NCBI GenBank assembly: GCA_900095095.1 | Contig: FMBT01000009.1 | Location: 1 to 64,000, forward strand | Origin: Fragilariopsis cylindrus CCMP1102 | Lineage: Eukaryota; Bacillariophyta; Bacillariophyceae; Bacillariales; Bacillariaceae | DNA: 64,000 nt | Reading direction: 5' to 3' | Part shown: positions 1 through 9,011 of the stretch, one piece after another | How the letters are laid out: each line of letters begins with the position of its first letter | How positions within the stretch are numbered: the first letter of the stretch is position 1 | Translations under genes and position numbers: made by a program | Notes under the pieces: model-generated | What the model saw: the letters and a program-made list of their open reading frames with translations, nothing else | Told to the model about the DNA's origin: nothing | Databases searched by the model: none

Positions 1-1186
1 CAAATAAAACTATCTGTATCTGGATACATTCCGTATAAAAATTTGTATTGCGAAAGACGACCCCGACCGCACATCCATTCTGTAAAGCTCCAGTGCCAAA
101 ATCCGTCCAGTGATATCCATGGCACCTGTTGTAGTTTGGGCATCCAATTAATAACACTACTACTATTATTATCATTATCATTGCCATCGCCAAGGCCCAA
201 AAAGCCGTACTTGTACGCACGATCGGGAAAACATCACATGGTTTCAGTCGAGGATGTGAGCCTACCCAATATTCAAACGAGAATCGTTTCAGACCATAAT
301 CATGAGGCCTGGTGGCAAATTTTGGATGAGGCATCGGGAAAATAGCATCATCCTGTATTTGTAAAGAATATTCTATCATTTCATCCATCTTCTTCGAAAA
401 CTGTAATGGATGGATGAGATCTTTGATATAGGAACAAGTTGCAGTCCAAGTATTCCCTACCATATGTGTGTGTGGTAGAGGAGAGAATCTCGCTGCACAA
501 ACCGTGCACTTGTCTACGGACATCAACTGACATTCATCTGAAAAGATAGACTTCGTCATCATGCGACGCATTGCCGTATTCTGTTGAGATGGATGGAACG
601 ACCCTTTGTTGTGCAGGTATGTAACTTGTGAATTATGGTTTCTACTACAGTAATCATATAAAGATTCTAAGGTCAACCCTTCATCGCCATTCTCAGTTGT
701 TCGTAGTAGGTGACAATTATTTGATCCCGCCATTGCACAGATCCGTTTCTCAACATCCTTGGTCGAATTGGTATCACCAATCAAAGTATAATATATCGGA
801 ACATCAATACGAATGAAATCCGATGCGGCGTTATAATACTGTAATTGCTCATCAACGATTTGAAGAGCGTATTCTTTCTTTGATTGGTCATCTTTTGGAA
901 TGAAAATATTGTAAAATATAGCTCTTTCGATATTCCTTCTCCCATTGTCAACGTTAAGCTGTTGCGTTTGTATTTGCATCGGAATGTCGTTGTCGTTGTC
1001 GTTATCGTTATTAATTCGATTTATGTCGTTCCTTATTCCGACGAAACGAAACATTCGAACGGTATTCAAAACTGCTGCGGTAACAAATAATAAGACACAG
1101 CATGCGTAGAGGGGGTAGCGAATTATCGAGCGGGGGATCTTCTTGGTATGTATTCGACGGTTTCTTGCATACTTGAATGGTACCAT
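1..1186 (-). CDS. Glycosyltransferase-like type II membrane protein, 3' end beyond window
   Basis: The gene reads leftward from an ATG at 1186 and stays open to the window edge, at least 395 codons. An in-frame stop lies upstream of this ATG, which supports the start. A short basic tail (residues 1-24) is followed by a hydrophobic stretch at about 25-41 (YPLYACCVLLFVTAAVL), the layout of a type II Golgi or ER anchor. Further motifs are HNKGSFHP near residue 190, a Cys-rich block with DKCTVCAA, then GNTWTATCSYIK and FEYWVGSHPRLKPCD. From memory, this combination marks a large uncharacterised stramenopile family that resembles glycosyltransferases; the donor sugar is unknown. Near position 213 the coding signal moves to another frame (TEWMCGRGRLSQYKF, also family-like), as if one base were missing. 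The enzymatic role is inferred and the membrane anchor is seen directly. Confidence 0.72.
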   Translation of the reverse strand, partial: MVPFKYARNRRIHTKKIPRSIIRYPLYACCVLLFVTAAVLNTVRMFRFVGIRNDINRINNDNDNDNDIPMQIQTQQLNVDNGRRNIERAIFYNIFIPKDDQSKKEYALQIVDEQLQYYNAASDFIRIDVPIYYTLIGDTNSTKDVEKRICAMAGSNNCHLLRTTENGDEGLTLESLYDYCSRNHNSQVTYLHNKGSFHPSQQNTAMRRMMTKSIFSDECQLMSVDKCTVCAARFSPLPHTHMVGNTWTATCSYIKDLIHPLQFSKKMDEMIEYSLQIQDDAIFPMPHPKFATRPHDYGLKRFSFEYWVGSHPRLKPCDVFPIVRTSTAFWALAMAMIMIIIVVVLLIGCPNYNRCHGYHWTDFGTGALQNGCAVGVVFRNTNFYTECIQIQIVLF

Positions 1187-1893
1187 ACTATAAAATTCAT
1201 ATATATTGTACTTGTCCCAAATCTGTCGTTATTCGTCCCATATCTTTGATGTTTTATTAGAGAAAATAGAAGCTTGCGTCGGTCGTCGGACGTTGCAATT
1301 ACTAGATGGCCAATGGTGTGTACAGCATAGAAATATAACGCATCATAATCAACTGTGAAAGAGGAAATACAATGTGTACTGTGTGTATGATGTGCCCAGC
1401 TATTTTACTGCATCATTGCATGTCATTTGTCATTCATGCATTGTAATTTTTTTAGAAAATGTCAAGAAATGAGACGTGCTTTTGTTTTGCGGCAAAATTT
1501 GAACGCCCCCCCCCCCCCCCCCCTCGACCCCCACCTAAATTCCCCTAGGAATATATATATTATGTTATACATACAGTACTCAATACCGGTATCATGCATA
1601 GCTATCATGTGAGAGGAAGGAGAGGCTATGATGGATAGAGGATCTGTCCAGCAGGTAGTTGCGGTACTTACTGGACTATTCTACATTTTTCCAATTAATG
1701 ATCAACAGTACGACAATTAAAATTGAGTGGGCAGATCACATGTGTTCACCGCACCTCTTTTCTTTCGACAACAGCAAGATTTGTATAAAGGCGCTGTGCG
1801 AGTATTCATTCCTAAATATAAAAAGAGAAGACGATGAAAGTGATTTGGATAATTGCTTTCCATTATTATATAATTATACACGTGCTTTATTAA
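1187..1893. other. Intergenic, no gene seen
   Basis: Lies between the divergent start of the glycosyltransferase-like gene and the 3' end of the light-harvesting gene. It holds a poly-C tract at about 1507-1523 and AT-rich DNA. The short open frames here have no protein-like composition. Confidence 0.6.
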
Positions 1894-2616
1894 TTAGAAC
1901 AGAGTATGGTGTGTTACTTGTTCTTGAACAATCATGCCCATAGCAGCGATCATAGCCAAACGACCGTTGTTTAATTCTTTCGTTTGCATGTTAGCGAATT
2001 CTGTAGGATCCTGCGGTTTCAAACCAAGCGGGTCGAATTTCAGGTCACCAGGATAATATTTATCATTCAGTTTAGTCAAATATGTTTTTGCTTCAAATTC
2101 TTCTGCTGTGTTCTTTGAAATTGCGTCGATTGGAGATTCCCATCCGATTTTGGCACGGAAAAATTCTGCAGTGGCGATACTTCCACCCAGCCACGCAAAG
2201 AAGAATGGTGCAATCTCATGAACCTGTGTTAAATGCGTATTGGCGGGCCCAGTGACTAATCCATTGAAAAACGGATGAAAGGGTTCTTGTACAAGATAAC
2301 CAACGACAGCTAACATAGCGACCCGACCATGAGTGACCTCGGCTTCACGAAAACGTTTGATTTCTTGAACGGGAAGATCCGTTGTGAATCCGAGTGGGTC
2401 AAAGTTCCCCAATGGTGCGATGGCACCGGGCAAACCAGCACAAAATTTTGTGGGGTCGGCAGTCCAGCCATTGATGGTAGGATACACCTTACCTTCTTCT
2501 TCGTCCCATTCTCCGGTCGCAGCAGAAAGTCCAACGCTATTCGGGGAATGCTTGCTACTAGGGGCAAATGCAGATGCTCCGCCAACGACAGAAAGAAGGA
2601 TTAGGGAAGATTTCAT
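1894..2616 (-). CDS. Fucoxanthin chlorophyll a/c light-harvesting protein
   Basis: Intronless, 240 residues, a normal length for the LHC family. The N-terminus is a signal peptide ending in an ASAFAP-type motif (residues 14-19), the diatom signal for import into the complex plastid. LHC helix 1 is visible as EIKRFREAEVTHGRVAML, with the Glu-Arg pair and the His that bind chlorophyll and lock the helix pair. A middle helix follows (FFFAWLGGSIATAEFF). Helix 3 is TKELNNGRLAMIAAMG with its Glu, Asn and Arg. It should bind chlorophyll a/c and fucoxanthin in the thylakoid and harvest light or dissipate excess energy. The sequence YYPGDLKFDPLGL before helix 3 resembles Lhcx, Lhcz or Lhcq types more than the main Lhcf group. 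I cannot fix the subfamily without a tree. Confidence 0.95.
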   Translation of the reverse strand: MKSSLILLSVVGGASAFAPSSKHSPNSVGLSAATGEWDEEEGKVYPTINGWTADPTKFCAGLPGAIAPLGNFDPLGFTTDLPVQEIKRFREAEVTHGRVAMLAVVGYLVQEPFHPFFNGLVTGPANTHLTQVHEIAPFFFAWLGGSIATAEFFRAKIGWESPIDAISKNTAEEFEAKTYLTKLNDKYYPGDLKFDPLGLKPQDPTEFANMQTKELNNGRLAMIAAMGMIVQEQVTHHTLF

Positions 2617-3187
2617 GATGTATATAATTGTTTATGTTATTGTGGGTAATTTGTTATATAGGCAAGAAGCGCTGCGATTGGAATTTATGAATACATTGTG
2701 TTGGAGGGGAATATCCTTTCTCCAAGAAAAGTGAAGTGGTTGTAATGCCACAACAACATTTTCACCACCGGTATCTTTTTTGTCATCCCTCTCCCGACTG
2801 ATCCATAACGTTTATGTGTTTTGCTTCTTTGAGTCGTTTGGTTTGAGGTTTGAGTGAGTAAGCGGTATATGAGTGGCGGATTGAGATATTCAATCGCGGT
2901 GCGTTGCGTGTGACGTTCTCGTCATAAGATGGTAACACGTTATCAGTCTATTCGAGTTAATCAAATCGTTCACGTCTAAGATAACGCACGTCTGGATGCC
3001 CATCACCCTTTCAATTCATCTTTTCTTGTTATTTTTATATTATAGACGATCGACGATCGACACCATTTAAACATAGCTCTCGACGACAACAACAACAAGA
3101 GCAGCTGCTCAATAGATCGCAAAGAACAGATTCGATTCGATTTGATTTGAAACTAAGGTACGCGATGCCGGGATTTTTTCGACATTG
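2617..3187. other. Divergent intergenic region between the LHC and SEC-C genes
   Basis: Upstream of both the light-harvesting gene and the SEC-C/YchJ-like gene, so it should hold both promoters. It contains a short tandem of gacgatc at about 3044-3060. I see no convincing core promoter element. Confidence 0.5.
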
Positions 3188-4155
3188 ATGAGAACATGGA
3201 TAATTCTATCTTTTTTTGGCGAGAAACTTTTTCTTGATGTTCATGGCTTTGCAATATCCCATCAACTTCCTGCTGCACTATTGTCGATGCCAGCAACAAC
3301 ATTGTCGCCGTCTTTATCTAGTACCGGTCTCTTTGCCGCTGGTGGGAAGAAGAAAAAGAAGAAGAAGAATCGAAGTGGAAATGGAAGCGGAAGTGGCACT
3401 ACAAGTACAGTGTCATCGTTTGGGGGTGCAGCTATGGAACTGTGTCCGTGTGGAGTAGGAGAAACATACTCGTCCTGTTGTGGTAAATTACACAAGGATA
3501 TTAACACATTCAAATCAGCACCGGCAGAACAGGTAGTTCGGGCTAGATATTCAGCGTACGCTAAAAAGAATGCGGAATTTTTAATCAAATCCACGAATCC
3601 TAATCATAAAGATTTTGATAACGATCTAAAGCGATGGAAACAAACTATCCAGTGAGTAATTTGAATTGATTGATTAATACTTTTATAAAATAAGTCGGCG
3701 TCGTAGTTGAATTGATATCATTCAAATAAAATATTAAATACATAGACTCGACTCACCGAACCACAAACAAAAATCCAACCCCCGGATTACATTTTCATTT
3801 CTCATTCTTTTTCAGGACCAATATGTATGATAATTTCGACATGCCGAAGTGTATCATCGTTGAGGAAAAGTATAACGACGAAGAAAAATCAGATATAGAA
3901 AAAGTAGCGACAGTTCAATTCATTGCGGAAATGGTATTACGAGAAACAGGTGAAACTACGTCATTTATGGAAACATCGACGTTTCAAAGATCTACAACTA
4001 CCGGACCTTGGCTTTATCTATCTGGGAATATTGAAGCAGTACCTAAAGGTGACGAAGATGATGATGTCGATGACGACAGTAAGTCAACCAATGAAAAAAA
4101 TCTTGATAGCGACGATACTATGTCAATAGAAGAAAAAATTGCTAGTATGCTATAG
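3188..4155 (+). CDS. SEC-C / YchJ-like (UPF0225) protein, two exons
   Basis: Exons 3188-3651 and 3816-4155 are joined by a GTGAGT...TTTCAG intron of 164 nt; the codon CAG is split across the junction and the frame continues. The product is 267 residues. A hydrophobic N-terminus (residues 4-35) looks like an organelle or secretory signal and is followed by a Lys-rich, Gly/Ser-rich linker. The domain starts with a SEC-C-type zinc motif (CPCGVGETYSSCC) and runs into QVVRARYSAYAKKNAEFLIKST, the hallmark of YchJ-like proteins with an NTF2-like middle domain. The second exon completes that fold (VQFIAEMVLRE, RSTTTGPWLYLSG) and ends in an acidic tail. The biochemical role of this family is not established. 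Confidence 0.85.
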
Positions 4156-4798
4156 ATAATATATGAGAATATATGATAAAATATGTGATAAGATATGATA
4201 TATGATATATAATATATTATGATATATGATATATGATAATATAAATCGCATCATCCTAAAGATAACACTTTATCAAAACACTATGCACATGTAATACATA
4301 TGATACAGGAGGCATATGAAGGCAATACATAGCTACATTGCAAGCTTTAAAAAATCAATCTCATTGGATTGTTTTCAACTTTGACTCTTGTGCAAAATTA
4401 ATGCAATATATATATATGTATATATATATTGAAATATATTTGTGCGTTTTATATATTTTGTTTGTATGCATTTTTCTATTCTTCTAAATACCATACTGTA
4501 CTGAGCTCTATCGAATGATTAAATAGTCTTCAGTACATAATTGTAGTTACGATTGTTGTGATCTACAAATCTTAGAATATGATTGTGTGATAAAAATCGC
4601 AATGTGTGAGTGGATCGAGGGCCAGACGTCCTACAAATTTGAGCTTCAAATGCCTCATGCCGGTAATAATGCCTTCAATCAAAATTCTGTCGCCATAGTC
4701 AAATAAGTACGAGCACAAAACACAAACCATTCCTTCATTCTGCCTCATTAGTACAGGCCGAATACGTATAGGAACGAGGAAAGAACGACAATAACACC
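4156..4798. other. AT-rich intergenic region with TA repeats
   Basis: Contains runs of tatgatatatgat type at about 4160-4245 and an (AT)n stretch at about 4405-4440. No gene is seen. Confidence 0.6.
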
Positions 4799-5773
4799 AT
4801 GTCCGAAGTTGACGACAAAGATGGCGATCATCACGATCCAAATGATAATAATAGCGACGATGATGATGACTATGACCCTACTGACGATGATACCTGCAGT
4901 GATAGTGATTTATCCGAAGCATTTAATGATAATGACGATGATGATGATGATGATGATGACAGCGACGCCGCCGACGACGAGTCCATCGGGTGGAACAACG
5001 ATAATATGGAAGATAAACAAGTGGATAGAGAACCAGGAACCAAGCAACAATTGATGGCAAAAAAAGGGCCTCGAATGTTAAAATTCTTCACCGTTTTCGT
5101 AGTATGCATTGCTGCATTATTTGGATACGTCTACAAAAATAATCCACTTTTATTTGGGCGACAAAGCGGTGTAGAATCTAAATCACATGACAGTTATACG
5201 GTGTTTGATCATTATGCATACCTTGATGATGAATTGTTTTCACTTTCCAATTCTATCGGAAAAGATCTATCCTCATACCGAAACCATTGTCTTCGAGTAT
5301 TATCATTTACAAAATTCTTTCTACATGATTCAACCGTAAAGAAATTTCCTAATGCGATGGATGTGGCTGCAACAGCTATTGCCTACCATCGGGTCGGCCT
5401 TTGGACAGATAAGAATCTTAATTATCTTCAATCGAGCAAGGAACAGCTTGAAACAGCACTCGGAAGTAGTGTCCCTTCCGAAGAAATCAATATTATGAGA
5501 GAAATCATTCTACAGCAGCATAAGGTCACTGATTATACTAACATTAACATGAGTCCAGAAGAAAATGATTTGATAAATGCAGTTCGTAAAGCTTCTTGGG
5601 CTGATACGACTATGGGACTTATTAGGTTTGATCTTCCCGCACCCTTGTTAGAAGCGGCCTATAACCAAGTCCAGGGGATGGATTTTCATAAAAAGATTTT
5701 CGAAATGACTAATACGTTGTCACCGAATATCATCAGTGGGATTATGAATTTAGTGCAAGTTTTGAAATGGTAA
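4799..5773 (+). CDS. Membrane-anchored HD-like domain protein with altered HD motif
   Basis: Intronless, 324 residues. Residues 1-90 are strongly Asp-rich and are followed by one membrane segment at about 93-112 (MLKFFTVFVVCIAALFGYVY). The C-terminal 200 residues look like an HD phosphohydrolase fold: YRNHCLRVLSF supplies the first His, AIAYHRVGLWTDKNLNYL aligns with the HD motif region, LQQHKVT gives a later His, and ASWADTTMGL the distal Asp. The central dyad reads His-Arg instead of His-Asp, so a metal ligand is missing. The protein may be a non-catalytic or divergent member. The acidic N-terminus would face the cytosol or nucleus if the anchor is type II. The substrate is unknown. Confidence 0.75.
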   Translation: MSEVDDKDGDHHDPNDNNSDDDDDYDPTDDDTCSDSDLSEAFNDNDDDDDDDDDSDAADDESIGWNNDNMEDKQVDREPGTKQQLMAKKGPRMLKFFTVFVVCIAALFGYVYKNNPLLFGRQSGVESKSHDSYTVFDHYAYLDDELFSLSNSIGKDLSSYRNHCLRVLSFTKFFLHDSTVKKFPNAMDVAATAIAYHRVGLWTDKNLNYLQSSKEQLETALGSSVPSEEINIMREIILQQHKVTDYTNINMSPEENDLINAVRKASWADTTMGLIRFDLPAPLLEAAYNQVQGMDFHKKIFEMTNTLSPNIISGIMNLVQVLKW

Positions 5774-6428
5774 AATAGGCTCGGGAATATAATATCTCAA
5801 CAAAAAGAAATGTGTAGGAATAAATAGATATATATATATATGTATGTAATAAAGATTATATCTAAAAAATTATTGATTTCGTCTTCCCTTGCTTCCATGC
5901 GATGCAACTTATCCGGTGCTCGATTATAATAGATTCGTGTATGGAGTAGGGGCATACTCCAGATCTAGACGGGTACTGATCGTATCACTCGATCACAAAC
6001 AGATAAAGCATTGGGGTAATTATTTTGTATAATGTGTAACATTGCGTACAGGAACTTTATAATTACAAATTGCAGTTGTGAAAATTATCAAAAAAATGTG
6101 ACAACTATATATATACAAGAACAACAGGAGCTAGAGTAAGATATGATGTAGTACAGATATATAAAAGACAAGGAAAGATATTACGTGGGATTGTATTTAT
6201 TTTGTGGGATTGCATCACACGAAGCGCGCCATAATAAGTTCGAAAGTGTTCTCTCGGCGAACTATTCTTTGCTAACTAACCGACGTTACCGGTAGCTGTT
6301 CTCGCACCAGAATTCTACACGACACGATATGTAACTGAATGAATGAATCGGATCATCACGATCTTTTCATAATCTCAAATCTCACCGAACGAAAAAGTAA
6401 ATTAAAGTAACAACATACTAAAATCACG
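5774..6428. other. Intergenic, no gene seen
   Basis: AT-rich DNA downstream of the HD-like gene and upstream of the DJ-1 gene, with a short (TA)n at about 5828-5842. No gene or RNA recognised. Confidence 0.55.
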
Positions 6429-7254
6429 ATGGCAAAGGTACGTACTATTTTAGCCCAGAAAAATATTGTGAAGAAGCCTAAGCATGTTTTCGGTTATTGT
6501 CCGATCGAAACGACGCTCACTGTTCTTTTTTTCTTATTTAATGTGTTTGTACTTGTATCATGATGATGTTGCGAAGATATTATTTTTAATTACCTCAGCT
6601 TCTTCTTTTGGAAAGTCGAATGAATTCTCTTCTGGTTTATGGTTGGAGGAACTAGCTGCGCCATACTTCATTTTCAAAAAGGCTGGATGTGAGATTACAT
6701 TCGCCAGTCCAGCGGGTGGACCAATTCCAATCGACGCGAATTCGTTGCGAGGACCCATGTTAACTGATGAGTCGAAAGAATTTCTTTACGATGCCGATGC
6801 TATGGACATGTTCAGTCATACTAAAAAGTTAGAAAACGTAACATCGGTTGACTACGATGCTCTCTATATTCCAGGTGGACATGGATGCTGCAACGACTTT
6901 GTTGGGAATGACTCAGTCAAAAAGGCCATTGAAAGTATGTACTCAGCCTCTAAAACTGTCGCTATTGTTTGTCATGGTCCAATTGCACTCGTGGAATGTT
7001 TTAAGGCTGACGGTACAACACCTTTAGTACAAGGTTTAACCGTAACTGGATTTAGTGATTCTGAAGAAGCAGCAGTTGGACACACTGATCATGTGCCATA
7101 TCTAATTGAGACAAAATTTAAGGAGCAGGGTGCTACCTATGAAAAAGCCGATGATTGGTCATCTCATGTTTGTGTCGATGGTAATTTAGTTACCGGGCAG
7201 AATCCTCAGAGTTCAAAGGCGGCAGCACAAAGGGTGCTAGAATTGCTGGCTTAA
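6429..7254 (+). CDS. DJ-1/PfpI family protein (Hsp31-like), 9-nt first exon
   Basis: I place the start in a 9-nt exon at 6429-6437 (ATG GCA AAG), followed by a GTACGT intron ending in GCGAAG at 6576 and a second exon at 6577-7254. Splicing gives an N-terminus MAKILFLITSAS, exactly where this family begins; an unspliced start further down would add an unrelated leader. The product is 228 residues, the usual size. WLEELAAPYFIFKKAG and FASPAGGPIP match the family. YIPGGHGCCNDF precedes the nucleophile elbow AIVCHGPIALV, which carries the catalytic Cys. Relatives act as glutathione-independent glyoxalases or redox-linked chaperones, and the present sequence does not separate these. Cytosolic location is likely because no targeting peptide remains. 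Confidence 0.88.
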
Positions 7255-8056
7255 TTTTCTGTTTGTCCGTTTCGTGTGTTTCAATAAACGGACGAACACA
7301 TATTATAATCAGAACGCGGTGTTGACAGCACCTATTATAGAATAAGAACAAGAATAAAGATAATAATGATAGTATTTTGATGTGCATCATTACATGAAGT
7401 GCAATTGTTTTCTTTCTTCTTTTCTGAGTTACATAATACAATACATTGTCAAATCGAATATATCAATACGGCCTAAAGAAAATTCAACGGCGCTTACAAG
7501 TCATAAACTAAACCATTATTATTTAATTGCATTATTCCGAGGGCATTGTGAACCACAATTGTACTAAGAGTAGGGCAGAAAACATTCATTATATGATAGG
7601 TGGTACATTTACTTGTAGGATAACAGGATAGGAGTGGTTGGCTTTGTGCGCGTTGAACTGACAAATCTCATTGGGGCTGCCAGTTATCAGCACCAAAGAA
7701 GATTCCCTATGATATCATACTATACACTACAGTATCTCAAACAACTAGGAAGATGTTTATTTGGGTCTGTTACCTCTATTGATTCTATTGATTCAATTGG
7801 GAGGGGGTCAAAGAAAATAAGGGTTTAAGGTCAATTTTTATACGGCGGGGGGGGGGGGGGATGCGAGGTTTCCGCTGATTTTCGATTTTGTTTTTCCAAA
7901 TCCAGATCTACAGAAAGATTGAATGTGAAATTTTAAACATTTAGCAAAATGGGGCCATTTACTTGACTCGCTTTTGAACCTTGAGAATAATAATATTCAA
8001 AGCAAAGTAGGAGTTATGTTCTACTTCCGATCGTCGCCTGAATTTCAACAAAGAAG
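7255..8056. other. Intergenic with a poly-G tract
   Basis: Between the DJ-1 gene and the adenylyltransferase gene. It contains a run of about 14 G at 7847-7860. The short open frames (for example 7634-7828) lack family features. Confidence 0.6.
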
Positions 8057-8917
8057 ATGACGAAATCGCCACTGGATGATCTCAAGGCTTTTTGGCTCGC
8101 TGTATATGTTGGCTTGGCATATGCCGCCGTAACTCTTGTGGTTCTTGTCTATCAAATTTGTTGGCCTAAAATTATCACATATCCTTGGAAAGAAGAAGAA
8201 AAACAAATAAACCGGACAGTTATCTTTGCCGCATCATATAATCCTCCACATCACGGTCATGTTCGGATATTGGAATATCTTTCCAAGCGATATACCAAGG
8301 TGATCGCAGTCGTAGGCTTCAATCCCAATAAAGACTACTTGGTCTCACCCGAACAACGAGCCGATCTTTTAAGAGACATGTTGAAATCAACCTCAGCAAC
8401 AAATAATGTAGAAGTTGATGGTGAGTCGATTCTTTATTATAAGACCAATTTCTTAGCCTCGGATTGAATCGTCGTAATAGTTTTATGATCATTCAGAGCA
8501 ATCTATATAATATCTCCTCAATCTTATCTTGTACGACTCATCACTTATCATCACATTGTTCTTATCTCGATAGTCGTTGAAGGGTATATTTGGCGTTATG
8601 CGAAACGGGTGGATGCAACTCTCTTCATACGTGGTATTCGTAGCTGGGAAAAAGATGGAAAGGACGAAAGGTCGCTACAAATTCTTAACACATGGGGGCC
8701 GTTGGTATTGGGTCCCGTCTTTCCTGTTAAAACTATATATCTTATTGGGGATCCAAAATATAATCATGTTTCTTCGACATTAATTCGAGATATTTGTAAT
8801 ACAAGTAGTAGTGATAATAATTCCGATGACGACAAGAACAAAGAGGAGTCACTATCGAAGCTAGTTCCGACTCATGTAGCAGGGAAAGTCGCAAAACTAT
8901 ACCGAATAAAAAAGTGA
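8057..8917 (+). CDS. CoaD-like nucleotidyltransferase with N-terminal membrane anchor
   Basis: Exons 8057-8420 and 8574-8917 are separated by a GTGAGT...ATAG intron; the joined frame is 235 residues. Residues 13-34 form a membrane segment. The catalytic domain opens with TVIFAASYNPPHHGHVRIL, whose HHGH is the HxGH nucleotide-binding motif. Next come VIAVVGFNPNKDYLVSPEQR, then FIRGIRSWEKDG with a Glu and LNTWGP, and near the C-terminus VSSTLIRDI, the ISSTxxR-type motif. The RGIR block and the SSTxIR ending fit phosphopantetheine adenylyltransferase (the fourth step of CoA synthesis) better than NMN adenylyltransferase. The membrane anchor is unusual for either. Substrate assignment is inferred. 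Confidence 0.82.
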
Positions 8918-9011
8918 ACCCTTCCTGATAGTATTGTATATAGGTAAGCAAGTATAATAGGATACTAAAACATTATTAAATAGGACTACTACTTGTATTA
9001 GTGCACCTAAT

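Noticed and set aside
43-345. 100-codon plus-strand frame
   Set aside because: Antisense to the glycosyltransferase-like gene, which has a membrane anchor and family motifs.
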